A DNA stretch of 64,000 nt. It comes from Perspicuibacillus lycopersici. GTDB taxonomy: Bacteria > Bacillota > Bacilli > Bacillales > Caldibacillaceae. How positions within the stretch are numbered: the stretch's first letter is position 1; every line of letters begins with the position of its first letter. Shown here in pieces: positions 16,703 to 24,964 of this stretch. A program made the translations under genes and the position numbers. The notes under the pieces are model-generated. The model saw only the letters and a program-made list of their open reading frames with translations. It made no database searches and was not told where the DNA came from. The stretch covers positions 248,001 through 312,000 of the forward strand of contig NZ_JAOUSF010000005.1 in the NCBI RefSeq assembly GCF_025660475.1, read 5' to 3'.

Positions 16703-17245
16703 ATGAGAAATGTGTCGTTAGAAAAATTATACAATCATCCGATTGTTCAAAAATATGTAAGACGTTCCGGAATGGCGCATGCAATTGCAGTTGCGGAAAA
16801 GGCTTTTGAAATCGCAGTACAAAACAAGGTTGATCCGGATTTAGCAGCAAAAGCAGGATTCTTGCATGATATCGGTCATTATACTTGGTATCGATCTAAT
16901 GGTGAATGGGACTATCAAGAATATAAACAAAATGACATTCATGCGATAAAAGGAGCTGCACGTGCGCATAAATTGCTCGTTCGCTGTGGCGAGGATCTTC
17001 AAAATGCAAAGGAAATCGCGTTAGCCATATTACTGCATACCGACTCCTATTTACCAGATGGTCAATTAAAACTTTCCCCCCTTCAATACGTTGTAGCAAA
17101 AGCAGATCAGGCCGATGAATTGCCTGGTGGTAAACATCATTACCGAAAAATTGATGGAGGAACTGCTCTTGCCCGCATCCAAACGCTAGACCAACGAATA
17201 AACCACTACAAACTTTCCAATCAAATAGAAAAAACAGTGAGCTGA
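16703..17245 (+). CDS. HD-domain phosphohydrolase
   Basis: This 180-residue protein carries the metal-binding HD set: His 26 (GMAHAI), the His 55-Asp 56 pair in AGFLHDIGHY, His 112 in ILLHTD, and Asp 135 in VAKADQADEL. HD proteins of this size hydrolyse nucleotides or other phosphate esters; the substrate is not evident. AAAAAAGGAGGAAAAAGT just before the ATG fixes the start. It is monocistronic, with repeat elements directly downstream. Confidence 0.85.
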   Translation: MRNVSLEKLYNHPIVQKYVRRSGMAHAIAVAEKAFEIAVQNKVDPDLAAKAGFLHDIGHYTWYRSNGEWDYQEYKQNDIHAIKGAARAHKLLVRCGEDLQNAKEIALAILLHTDSYLPDGQLKLSPLQYVVAKADQADELPGGKHHYRKIDGGTALARIQTLDQRINHYKLSNQIEKTVS

Positions 17246-17251
17246 CAGAAA

Positions 17252-17437
17252 AGCGGCAGCGTCCGCCTAGGGGCGTACAAACTGGAGCCAACTCGCAGGA
17301 GATAAAGGAAACACAGCGAGGCTCGAGCGGATGTTGACTTATCGTACGGAGGGTTGGTGAAGTTTGCTAGCCCCTGGACGCTCCCGCTAGACAAAAAAAT
17401 GCGGCAGCGTCCGTTTGGTGCGTACAAACTGTAGCCA
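17252..17437. repeat. Imperfect long-hairpin repeat element with a partial second copy
   Basis: AGCGGCAGCGTCC at 17252-17264 is answered by GGACGCTCCCGCT at 17376-17388, and AGGGGC/GCCCC pairs lie next to these, giving a 137-bp element with terminal inverted repeats. It is much more GC-rich than the surroundings. A second copy of the left end follows at 17401-17437, sharing GCGGCAGCGTCCG, GCGTACAAACTG and AGCC. The style resembles bcr-like intergenic repeats of Bacillaceae. It lies directly after the HD gene stop and encodes no gene I can support. Confidence 0.65.
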
Positions 17438-17490
17438 ATCGGCACGTATTCATCTGTTTGTTTTCTATAAAAAAGAGCCAAAACATGAAA

Positions 17491-17665
17491 AGGAGGCCAC
17501 TGATGCGGCCTCCTATGTTTGATTTCCAGCTAAGCGGAAATCACCTTATCTAATTTTACCAACGGAACCATCCCCTTTCCGAAAAGATTTATCGGCCCGA
17601 TACTTATATTAACTCATACCCATAATGTAGAAACAAGGGAAAGAACGAGTATATTTGTTTTATCC
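17491..17665 (-). ncRNA. Duplicated intergenic module, copy 1 (tiny ORF plus terminator)
   Basis: About 145 bp (17521-17665) is closely similar to 22648-22793. Read on the minus strand, each copy has a possible promoter, an ATCGG/CCGAT inverted repeat, a strong ribosome binding site (AAAGGGG here), a TTG-initiated 10-codon ORF (LVKLDKVISA, 17530-17562), a GATTTCC/GGAAATC hairpin at the stop, and a GC-rich terminator (17491-17514: AGGAGGCC paired with GGCCTCCT). The two copies differ inside the ORF but keep its length and stop. Function unknown: a small RNA, a micropeptide gene, or both. Confidence 0.5.
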
Positions 17666-17698
17666 TAAATTTTCTGATTTTATTTCCCGAGTAACTGT

Positions 17699-18208
17699 CT
17701 ACCGGACAAATAATTTAAATACATAGTAAGCTTCCCCTTGAATATCTCCAGTCCATTTTGCATGTACACGGTACAAATATGTACCTGTTTCTGTCGGAAT
17801 GGTTATCTGCTTACTCGTAACTGTCTCTTCTGTTTCTTCCTTATTAAACAGTCTCGTGACCTCGATACTATCAGGCTCAACCAATTGGTCTCTAGGGTAG
17901 TTTGAACCGCCACTTATAATAAAACTGAAATTTCGCCCAGCTTCCGCCTTGATTTCTTGTTCGTTCTTTAACAATTCTTCGAGATTTTTTGGTTGTAGCG
18001 AACAATCACTTTCCATCCAACAATTAGAGGTTAACTTAGTAGGAACGGTTAAATTTCCCACAGATATAAGTAAATCTGGGGGTCTTGTAGTAGAAGTACT
18101 TTGTTCTGTTTTATTCTTATTCTCTTCCCTTTTTCCCACTTCATTATCCGAACATCCAATAAGAACCATTACAAGAAAAACGATTAGTATGAATAATTTC
18201 CTTTTCAC
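17699..18208 (-). CDS. Putative lipoprotein of unknown function
   Basis: This 169-residue protein has a signal peptide with lipobox VLIGC, a charged linker rich in Glu, Lys and Thr, and then a beta-rich domain. That domain contains two cysteines close together (SNCWMESDC) and ends in YLYRVHAKWTGDIQGEAYYVFKLFV, the kind of strand pair seen in small extracytoplasmic beta-sandwich proteins. I do not recognise the family. The GTG at 18208 has AGGAGGGG at 4 bases and fits the signal peptide; an upstream GTG or ATG lacks one. It is monocistronic. Confidence 0.75.
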   Translation of the reverse strand: MKRKLFILIVFLVMVLIGCSDNEVGKREENKNKTEQSTSTTRPPDLLISVGNLTVPTKLTSNCWMESDCSLQPKNLEELLKNEQEIKAEAGRNFSFIISGGSNYPRDQLVEPDSIEVTRLFNKEETEETVTSKQITIPTETGTYLYRVHAKWTGDIQGEAYYVFKLFVR

Positions 18209-18394
18209 TTGACCCCTCCTTTTTGTCAAAATTTTACCATACATTAAAATTGAACAAAATATTTACTCTAATTTTAATTTATCAAACATTATATTTTTTT
18301 GAATAACTGGAAGGAATCGCACATTATTTGTAGAAATATACTTTTATCAGCGATGTATACTCTGAAAATGATAAAAAAATTTGGAGGGATTTTT

Positions 18395-18715
18395 GTGAAA
18401 AAAATCTTAAAATTTTTAGGAGCAGCTATTGTTACATTCTGTATGATAGCATCTCCGCTCAACACATCTGCTGCTGGGAACACCAATGATTCTAAAAGTA
18501 TTGCTGCCTATAGCAAACAAATTACCAATTACTTAAGAGTTTACACTGGCGTAGTGGTTCCACCATCATCCTATTACTATAACCAAGGTGGATGGTCAGG
18601 CACATTGAAGCTTACCTCCTGGCAATCAACAGGCTCAGAAATCCTTGCTTACTACTCTGGAACTGTCAGCTGTTCAGGTCCATGTGTTATGACGAAAGCT
18701 CCAGAAACTAAATAA
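18395..18715 (+). CDS. Small secreted protein with two C-terminal cysteines, next to an ABC cassette
   Basis: This 106-residue protein starts at a GTG with GGAGGGA five bases upstream. A clear Sec signal peptide (KKILKFLGAAIVTFCMIASP) ends near TSAA, leaving about 78 residues. The mature part carries PPSSYYYNQGGWSGTLKL, an AYYSGTV strand and CSGPC near the end. Tyr/Gly-rich repeats of the YYYN-GGxSGTL and YYSGTV type occur in small secreted Bacillus proteins of unknown function. It lies 117 bases before a dual-permease ABC transporter, which suggests a bacteriocin-like or signal product, but no known bacteriocin family fits. Function unproven. Confidence 0.75.
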   Translation: MKKILKFLGAAIVTFCMIASPLNTSAAGNTNDSKSIAAYSKQITNYLRVYTGVVVPPSSYYYNQGGWSGTLKLTSWQSTGSEILAYYSGTVSCSGPCVMTKAPETK

Positions 18716-18729
18716 TCAGCCAACTTCTA

Positions 18730-18759
18730 TTGAGAATCCTTATTCAAAAGGATTCTCAA
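18730..18759 (+). terminator. Perfect 12-bp hairpin between the secreted protein and the ABC genes
   Basis: TTGAGAATCCTT (18730-18741) pairs perfectly with AAGGATTCTCAA (18748-18759) around six bases. The following bases (TCTACCATTTTG) are a poor T run, so partial termination with read-through into the ABC genes is likely, as in bacteriocin operons where the first gene is expressed more. Confidence 0.6.
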
Positions 18760-18832
18760 TCTACCATTTTGTATATACCCTTCCTCTAAGGAAACCATTT
18801 ATTTTTAAAAATATGTTATATGGAGAAATACA

Positions 18833-20089
18833 ATGATTACAATTACGTTATTTGAAATGAAAAAGATAATAAAATCTATCTTCTTTTTCGTCATGCTTGC
18901 CTTTCTTTGTGTATTTTTGATTGGATATTATGTGTTTGTGCATCACCAAACTGTCCCTGTGGAAAAATTGATTGTCGAAACGGAAAGCATGATTCATATG
19001 CAGGAACAGCAAATCCAAGAATTGAAAAGGACGATAAATAATTCCGAAGATGGGGGAAATAGCCAATTACAGCTTGATTTAACTGTGTCCGAACAATTAT
19101 TATCTAAAAATCAAATATTATTAAAGGCATATCAAGAAGAAGATTGGCAAGCAGTATTACAACAGGAAATTGAATCCAACGAACCAGAAGTAGAGCGTAT
19201 GAAAGCGGGCAATGAATATTATACCTCTACCTTTCCTACCCTTTTCACGTTAGAAAGTCGTTTAGAGTATAACAAATGGCTGCTTTCCCATAATATCACC
19301 CCTGTTTTGCCAATTGATTTTTATTCATGGTATACAGTGTACGATTTAGATTTTGGTGATCCGATTGCCGAGGAGTACATTAAAAAGCAAAGTGAAAAAT
19401 ATTCCTCCACTGGCGTATATTTCCTTCATCATACTTTGAACCTATTATTTACCATCTTTGGAGCACTTATTTTTCTATTTCTTTTCGGAGATATTTTGAC
19501 AAAGGAAGGACTAGGAAAAAATGGACCAATCCATTTTCTACATACACAGCCACTGTCAAGACTGAAAATTTTCATTGGTAAATTATTAGCGGTCTTATTC
19601 CTCTCTCTTTTCGTTATTGTCTTTATTAGTGGCTTTTGTTTATTAATCGGAAGTTTATTTGATGGTTTTGGCTATTTTTACTATCCAGTATTAATTTATG
19701 GTGAAGATTTCAGCTTTACTTTTCAGAAAATGAGTACGGTTATTTTCCAATCTGGCGTTTTGTTTATTTTCGTTCTATTATTCTCTTACGCTTTATTATT
19801 TCTTTTCTCAATTTTAACGAAACGAACATTAACTGCAGTTGGTCTGACTATCGTCGTCCTTTACATTGGAATCCAATGGGGTAAAGATACGATTCTATCC
19901 TCTTTTTCTCCATATATTCCATTTCATTACTTTTCGATTACAGACATTGTTACGAACACATTTGCTGCATCTGTCAAAAACTTTGCATTCTCGATGAGTA
20001 CCGGATGCATTGTATTAAGTATTTCCACTATTGCGCTGCTTTTTCTTAGTTATTTCCTATTTCATTTGCAAAATAAACTACTTCATTAG
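18833..20089 (+). CDS. ABC-2 type permease with large extracytoplasmic domain (first of two)
   Basis: This 418-residue protein has one N-terminal membrane segment (about 12-33) and a large coiled-coil-like extracytoplasmic region (about 34-205, with long Glu/Gln-rich helices). Five more membrane segments follow after LFTIFGALIFLFLFGDILTKE. The motif GPIHFLHTQPLSRLKIFIGK is typical of the ABC-2 family coupling loop (compare LYTQPLNKIAIF in the second permease). It is a paralogue of the protein at 20986-22107 and the two probably form a heterodimer. The start ATG follows AUGGAGAAATACA. Likely exports or removes a peptide or lipid-like substrate. Confidence 0.8.
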   Translation: MITITLFEMKKIIKSIFFFVMLAFLCVFLIGYYVFVHHQTVPVEKLIVETESMIHMQEQQIQELKRTINNSEDGGNSQLQLDLTVSEQLLSKNQILLKAYQEEDWQAVLQQEIESNEPEVERMKAGNEYYTSTFPTLFTLESRLEYNKWLLSHNITPVLPIDFYSWYTVYDLDFGDPIAEEYIKKQSEKYSSTGVYFLHHTLNLLFTIFGALIFLFLFGDILTKEGLGKNGPIHFLHTQPLSRLKIFIGKLLAVLFLSLFVIVFISGFCLLIGSLFDGFGYFYYPVLIYGEDFSFTFQKMSTVIFQSGVLFIFVLLFSYALLFLFSILTKRTLTAVGLTIVVLYIGIQWGKDTILSSFSPYIPFHYFSITDIVTNTFAASVKNFAFSMSTGCIVLSISTIALLFLSYFLFHLQNKLLH

Positions 20090-20110
20090 GTTCATTTAAG
20101 GGGGATTCCG

Positions 20111-20989
20111 ATGATCATCCATATACAAAATGTAAAAAAGCGTTATAAAAAGGAATGGGTTTTAAAGGGAATAAATATTAAGGTGGAACAACCAAATATT
20201 ATTGCCTTAGTTGGACCAAATGGTTCTGGTAAAACGACATTACTCAATTGCATGACAAATTTGCTCTCCTTTCATGAGGGCACTGTAGAATTGGTTGGAA
20301 AAAAGCATACAGATCCATCCCTTTTTAAAGAAGTATCCTTCTTACAGGACAACCGAATATTATATGGAAACTTGACTGGCTATGACCATTTAAAATTTAT
20401 ATGTAATGTGCAGCATTTATCTACCGCTCGAATTACCGATGTAGCTGAGCGAGTGGGAATGTCAAGCTATTTAAAAAAACGGGTTCGAAATTATTCCCTT
20501 GGAATGAAGCAGCATTTACTTCTCGCGATGGCGATTATTAATCAGCCAAAGCTTTTGCTTTTAGACGAGCCGTTAAACGGATTAGATCCAACAAGTGCAA
20601 TTACAATGCGTAATATTTTACTAGAACTATATAACGAAGGAACGACCATTCTTCTTTCTTCCCACAATTTAGATGAAATTGATCGCCTAACAAATACTGT
20701 TTATTTTATGAAGGATGGTGCGATTTTAAAGGAATCACTTCTTGACCTTAATATGCGGCGCTATACCGTAAGCGTAACGGATGGGAAAAAGGCAAAAAAA
20801 ATTTTAGAAGAAAAACAAATAGATTTTACTAGTATAAATGAAAATCAGATTTCCTTTGATGAGACAACAATCGATCTACAAACGTTTATCGATTATATGA
20901 ATCAAAATGATATCCAGATTTACGATATTGATAAGCAAAAAATTGGCGCAGAGAGAAGATACCAGGAGTTATTTGAAGGAGCCAAATGA
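20111..20989 (+). CDS. ABC transporter ATP-binding protein
   Basis: This 292-residue ATPase carries Walker A GPNGSGKTT (about residues 34-42), the Q-loop FLQDNRILYG, a signature in the variant form YSLGMKQHL, Walker B LLLLDEPLNGLDP and the H-loop SSHNLDEIDRL. A C-terminal extension of about 80 residues follows, as in other ABC-2 ATPases. It sits between the two permease genes, 21 bases after the first and overlapping the second by 4 bases (ATGA). The variant signature is like that of BcrA/YtrB-type peptide-antibiotic resistance or export ATPases. Confidence 0.92.
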   Translation: MIIHIQNVKKRYKKEWVLKGINIKVEQPNIIALVGPNGSGKTTLLNCMTNLLSFHEGTVELVGKKHTDPSLFKEVSFLQDNRILYGNLTGYDHLKFICNVQHLSTARITDVAERVGMSSYLKKRVRNYSLGMKQHLLLAMAIINQPKLLLLDEPLNGLDPTSAITMRNILLELYNEGTTILLSSHNLDEIDRLTNTVYFMKDGAILKESLLDLNMRRYTVSVTDGKKAKKILEEKQIDFTSINENQISFDETTIDLQTFIDYMNQNDIQIYDIDKQKIGAERRYQELFEGAK

Positions 20990-22107
20990 ACATGAAGTTA
21001 TTAGTCTTTGAGTTAAGAAAAATTATATTTGATAAGAAATTCCTCTATCTCACAATATTTCTTTTTGCAGGTATCGCTATATTATTTCTCCGGAATATGC
21101 TGTTTGACTCTTATATCGAAAAAGAAGAACAACAAAAAATAGATTCGTATGTTCTGACAAATCAATCCAATAAAAGACTGTTAGAACGGACACTAGAAGT
21201 TGATCCGAATAATGAGGAACTCCAGCAGTTAAAAACTATTAATGATCAAATGCTGGAAACATTATTTGAGCTGCGGTCGATTCGTTCACTTGATGATTGG
21301 CAAACGAGATTGATGCTAGAAAATGAATTTTTCCAAATGGCTGCAGAATATAAAAATGCCGGAGGAGACCATCCGCTTTCCTTTGAAGAAATAGAAAAGA
21401 CAATTGCATTAAACCAAAAATTATTGCAAGAAAATATAAAACCAGAGCATCCGACCTATACGACGGCATTGCCAAACTTTCTCATGATTGTTACCAATCT
21501 TTTTATTAATCTTGGTGCGATTAGTTTACTATTACTCTTTGTCGGTGATATCGTATCCTCCGAATTCGAAAATCGGTCCATTTATTTCCTTTATACACAA
21601 CCATTAAATAAAATCGCAATCTTTACAAGCAAATGGATTAGTTCAATCTTTGTTTATCTTTTTATTATTTTTATTTTATATGGTACCGCTATTATTCTTC
21701 CGCTATTGTTTGGTGATAAAGGAACCTTCCAATATCCCATATTACTGGAAAAAAATCAGGAAATACGGTTTATAACAATGAAGGACTATTTAATTCAGTC
21801 ATTTATTATTGTTAGCATTATTATTTTGGTAGTCGTAAATGTATGTATGTTCTATTCTTTATACTTTAAAAATACTTTAGGGAGTTTATTTGCTTTAAGT
21901 GGTACTTTATTTGCAGGATATGCTGTTACTTTCATTCCGTGGAAGTTTTTATTTTGGCTAAACCCGTTTCAATATTTACTTGGTGAGTCCAGAATATTGG
22001 ATCAAAACAATAGCTTATGGTATCAAGGAATTGCAGCCGGTGTTGTTTTATCTCTCCTAATGTATCTGCTTTCCTTGCAAAAAATTAAGTTTAGTAAACT
22101 CGGATAA
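20986..22107 (+). CDS. ABC-2 type permease (second of two)
   Basis: This 373-residue paralogue of the permease at 18833 has a first membrane segment near residues 17-36 and an extracytoplasmic helical domain rich in Glu, Gln and Asn to about residue 165. Five further membrane segments follow. The cytoplasmic motif FLYTQPLNKIAIFTSKW matches the first permease. It is translationally coupled to the ATPase. Together the three genes form an asymmetric ABC-2 exporter or remover of the type found next to bacteriocin and antibiotic-peptide genes. Confidence 0.8.
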   Translation: MNMKLLVFELRKIIFDKKFLYLTIFLFAGIAILFLRNMLFDSYIEKEEQQKIDSYVLTNQSNKRLLERTLEVDPNNEELQQLKTINDQMLETLFELRSIRSLDDWQTRLMLENEFFQMAAEYKNAGGDHPLSFEEIEKTIALNQKLLQENIKPEHPTYTTALPNFLMIVTNLFINLGAISLLLLFVGDIVSSEFENRSIYFLYTQPLNKIAIFTSKWISSIFVYLFIIFILYGTAIILPLLFGDKGTFQYPILLEKNQEIRFITMKDYLIQSFIIVSIIILVVVNVCMFYSLYFKNTLGSLFALSGTLFAGYAVTFIPWKFLFWLNPFQYLLGESRILDQNNSLWYQGIAAGVVLSLLMYLLSLQKIKFSKLG

Positions 22108-22127
22108 AAAGTTCCTCTCCAAAATAA

Positions 22128-22163
22128 AAGCATTCTATCCTAAACACTATAGGTAGAATGCTT
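22128..22163. terminator. Bidirectional terminator
   Basis: AAGCATTCTA is mirrored by TAGAATGCTT with further CCTA/TAGG pairs. The T run is better on the minus strand (TTTTATTTT), ending the CD3324-family gene, but the hairpin also follows the ABC operon. Confidence 0.7.
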
Positions 22164-22169
22164 CTTACT

Positions 22170-22463
22170 CTAGATAGACCGTCTATTGATTTTTTCATTT
22201 TCTCGCATTTTATAGATAATTTTCCTTATGGAGTCTAATGCTAAATTATACTTTCGTTCCAGCTGTCCCATCGTATAACCGTTCACATATAGCTGATAAA
22301 TTTCCCGATTTCTACTAGCTATTTGATGGCGGGAACCATTCACTTCTCCCCAACCTGCTCGCTGTTCTTTCTTTGGTATATAAAGGAGTTCCCCTTGAAT
22401 ATAATTTTGAATTTCATCAAGCAAACGGTCTGGGAGTACCTCTTTTCCGTTTTTGTATTGCAA
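22170..22463 (-). CDS. CD3324-family DNA-binding protein (Mor-like HTH)
   Basis: This 97-residue basic protein matches the CD3324 family: NGKEVLPDRLLDEIQNYIQGELLYIPKKEQRAGWGE near the N-terminus, then SRNREIYQLYVNGYTMGQLERKYNL with a helix-turn-helix (about residues 55-85) and DSIRKIIYKM. These are small regulators related to the Mor transcription activator; targets are unknown. The start is a TTG with AAGGAGG 9 bases upstream. A 32-codon ORF in another frame overlaps its beginning. Confidence 0.85.
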   Translation of the reverse strand: MQYKNGKEVLPDRLLDEIQNYIQGELLYIPKKEQRAGWGEVNGSRHQIASRNREIYQLYVNGYTMGQLERKYNLALDSIRKIIYKMRENEKINRRSI

Positions 22464-22515
22464 ATTTTGTAGCCTCCTTCAAATGAATCTGCGCAATTTG
22501 AATTGCATTATCCAT
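22417..22515 (-). CDS. Small overlapping ORF upstream of the CD3324-family gene
   Basis: An ATG at 22515 with AAAGGAGCTGATT upstream opens a 32-codon frame (MDNAIQIAQIHLKEATKFAI, then a basic tail). It overlaps the first 47 bases of the regulator gene in another frame. It has a good ribosome binding site and helical amphipathic composition, so it may be a leader peptide that couples or tunes translation of the regulator. It may equally be a non-coding artefact. Confidence 0.3.
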   Translation of the reverse strand: MDNAIQIAQIHLKEATKFAIQKRKRGTPRPFA

Positions 22516-22620
22516 TTTTAATCAGCTCCTTTCTTGCGTATTTTTCAAAAAATTCTATCATATTTATTATCTTCTGTTTTGAAGTATTTGTAAAGTCATT
22601 CGAAAAATATGGAAAAAGAG

Positions 22621-22793
22621 GCCATTGGAAAACGGCCCCTTCTTAAAGATTTCCGGCTAAGCGGAAATCACCTCATCTATAATTACCAACTTTAACCATC
22701 TCCTTTCCGAAAAGATTTCATCGGCCCGATACTTATATTAACTCATGTTAAGCGATTAGAAACAAGGGAAAGAATGGTTATAGTTGTTTTATA
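22621..22793 (-). ncRNA. Duplicated intergenic module, copy 2 (tiny ORF plus terminator)
   Basis: This is the second copy of the module at 17491-17665. On the minus strand it shows the same order: TTGTTT and TAATAT 19 bases apart, ATCGGGCCGAT, AAAGGAG, a TTG-started 10-codon ORF (LVIIDEVISA), the GATTTCC/GGAAATC stop-codon hairpin, and a terminator (GGGGCCGTTTTCCAATGGCCTC followed by T). Promoter-to-terminator spacing is conserved while the ORF changes several residues. It sits 55 bases beyond the helicase gene stop. No homologous known RNA is recognised. Confidence 0.5.
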
Positions 22794-22853
22794 CGAAATG
22801 TTTAGATAAAAACACCTTGGAAATGTATGCATTTAATTACTTATTAGATTGTC

Positions 22854-24782
22854 TTATTTATTATTCACCTTTTTACTCATGGGAATGTCAATTTTCTTCC
22901 GTTCTACTAGAATTTTATCAAAGTATGCCGTAAAATCCGATTCAGCCGAATAGGATAAACATAAATATTCCTTCGCTCTTGTCATGCCAATATATAATAA
23001 GGAAACTTCACGTTCAATATCTTCTTCTAGCGGAAATGGCATATTATCAACATTGACGATAAATACTGCTTGGTAATCTAATCCCTTACTACTATCAATA
23101 GTACTAATTTTTACACAACCATCTTCTTTTTCAAAGGAACGTTTTGTTTGCTCATTTTCTGTGATCCAATAGTAGGGTAGGCTTTCTTTTTCCAAAGCAC
23201 GTTTAATTATATCTACAATTGCTAGTTTATTGGTTCTTTTTACACGATAAAGAATTAAAACTTCTTGTAGTGGTACTTTCTTTTCGTCATGTAATCTTTT
23301 TATCTGGTGAGCAACAATACTCATCTCTTTAAAGAAATTGTCTGTTCGAATAATTCCAGGCTCTGGTCCCTTACGTTTCGTACTTTGTGGAGCGATGATC
23401 TCTCCTTCTAATTCTCGATTTACAACCTTCTTTCGAAACATAGATTTTGCTTGGTAAAATTCCCAAGCAAATTTGACAATTTGTGCTGTGTTTCGATAAT
23501 TTATCGCTAATATTTTTGATCTTCCCTGAAAACTTAACCCGGTATCCTGAACGTAAGAACGTTTTCTTTTATAAATAGTTTGTGCACGATCCTCTACTAA
23601 TAATAAGGATTGTGTATCGGGATTAATGAGTAGGCTAACGAGTTTCAGCCAATCAGATTCGAAGTCTTGTCCTTCATCAATTAATATTGCATCATATTTT
23701 GGAAGGATTGCTTCATTTTTTTCAAGTTTTTCAATGATAGTTGGAATTTGTTGTTCATGCAATTTTAGATCTCGTTTCAACCAACTATGAAAGTTTCGGA
23801 CTATAATATTATCATTGGATTTTTGCTGCAATCCATTACTTGCAGAAAAATCAAAATCAAATAAATCCTCTGGCTCATTTAACATATGGGTAATCATTTG
23901 CTGAATAGAGTTCGCAAGGGAAATATTGTAGCATAAAATTAAAACTTTCCACTTCGGGTACTCTTTCGCCAACATTTTTGCACGACTTGCCAGAATTAAT
24001 GTTTTCCCACTTCCTGCAACACCGCGAATTAAACGATTCTTATCCCCTATTTGTTTCGCTAAATTTTCTTGGTAGAGGTCCATTGTTTTAATATCGTGAA
24101 GTGATAATAACAGCTGATCTTGATATGGAACTGGTGCCTTAAACTCCGCACTTATGCGAACCTCTGGAAAAAGATGATAACGAATCGAATTGATTTCCTC
24201 CATTGTCAATGGTTCTTTTAAACGGAATGGGATAGTAAACATATTTAGTATTTTTTCCATTAGTATTTCTTCGGAAAAACTTTCTTTATCAGGGTCAATC
24301 TCATCTCTTGTCAAACAATAATTTGGTTCTATAACAGTATATAGTCCTTCTTGGAGCATATCCTTGGACTGTAGACGAGTAAACACCACACCATGACCAC
24401 AGGGGAATTTTAAAAACCATTTATATTTTCCTTCTGCTTGTATTAAATTTTTGTCTTTTTTTAATACATCTACAATATGAAACATATAATCTCTTGCCTG
24501 TCTAAGCGGGCTCTTTGTAATGGTCTGCTCTCCACTTTTGGAAATAATATGCCATTCCTCATGATTCACCTGGAATAGAGTGCTTTTTGTAAAATCTTTA
24601 ACTTCTAGCACAACTAATCCTAAATCAGGTCCAATAATAACAAAATCTGGTCTCTTCCCACGAATTTCAGGCTCATAATACACAATATAGTCATCAGGTA
24701 AATATGTCTTCAATGTCTTAAACAACAAACGTTCGCCAGTAGTTGCTGTCGTTCGTATTGCCTCAGGTACTGTATATGCCAT
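22854..24782 (-). CDS. NERD-domain nuclease fused to UvrD-like superfamily 1 helicase
   Basis: This 642-residue protein starts with a NERD nuclease-related domain (residues 12-130) showing Asp 46 in RPDFVII and Glu 60/Lys 62 in VVLEVKDF. An SF1A helicase follows: Walker A GVAGSGKT (254-261), Walker B DEGQDF (369-374), motif IV-like NYRNTAQIVKFAW, and the C-terminal UvrD motif TIDSSKGLDYQAVFIV. NERD-helicase fusions occur widely in Firmicutes and actinobacteria and are often discussed as DNA repair or anti-phage proteins. The gene is monocistronic. The nuclease residues look intact. Confidence 0.9.
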   Translation of the reverse strand: MAYTVPEAIRTTATTGERLLFKTLKTYLPDDYIVYYEPEIRGKRPDFVIIGPDLGLVVLEVKDFTKSTLFQVNHEEWHIISKSGEQTITKSPLRQARDYMFHIVDVLKKDKNLIQAEGKYKWFLKFPCGHGVVFTRLQSKDMLQEGLYTVIEPNYCLTRDEIDPDKESFSEEILMEKILNMFTIPFRLKEPLTMEEINSIRYHLFPEVRISAEFKAPVPYQDQLLLSLHDIKTMDLYQENLAKQIGDKNRLIRGVAGSGKTLILASRAKMLAKEYPKWKVLILCYNISLANSIQQMITHMLNEPEDLFDFDFSASNGLQQKSNDNIIVRNFHSWLKRDLKLHEQQIPTIIEKLEKNEAILPKYDAILIDEGQDFESDWLKLVSLLINPDTQSLLLVEDRAQTIYKRKRSYVQDTGLSFQGRSKILAINYRNTAQIVKFAWEFYQAKSMFRKKVVNRELEGEIIAPQSTKRKGPEPGIIRTDNFFKEMSIVAHQIKRLHDEKKVPLQEVLILYRVKRTNKLAIVDIIKRALEKESLPYYWITENEQTKRSFEKEDGCVKISTIDSSKGLDYQAVFIVNVDNMPFPLEEDIEREVSLLYIGMTRAKEYLCLSYSAESDFTAYFDKILVERKKIDIPMSKKVNNK

Positions 24783-24964
24783 CTAACCGCTCCAAAATTA
24801 TCTATTTTTTACCATTATACTACAAATTCCGACAAGAATAACATAACTAATATTTACCTTTTATATTTCTTAATGTTTTTCCTATGTATATTTCCTACAA
24901 ACAAAAATTTATAACCATTTATGATAATTTAAGAAACAGAATTATCAATCATATAATCAGAAAA

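Noticed and set aside
17521..17665. Type I toxin gene in the duplicated module
   Set aside because: The encoded 10-residue peptide is not hydrophobic and does not match the TxpA, BsrG or Fst families.
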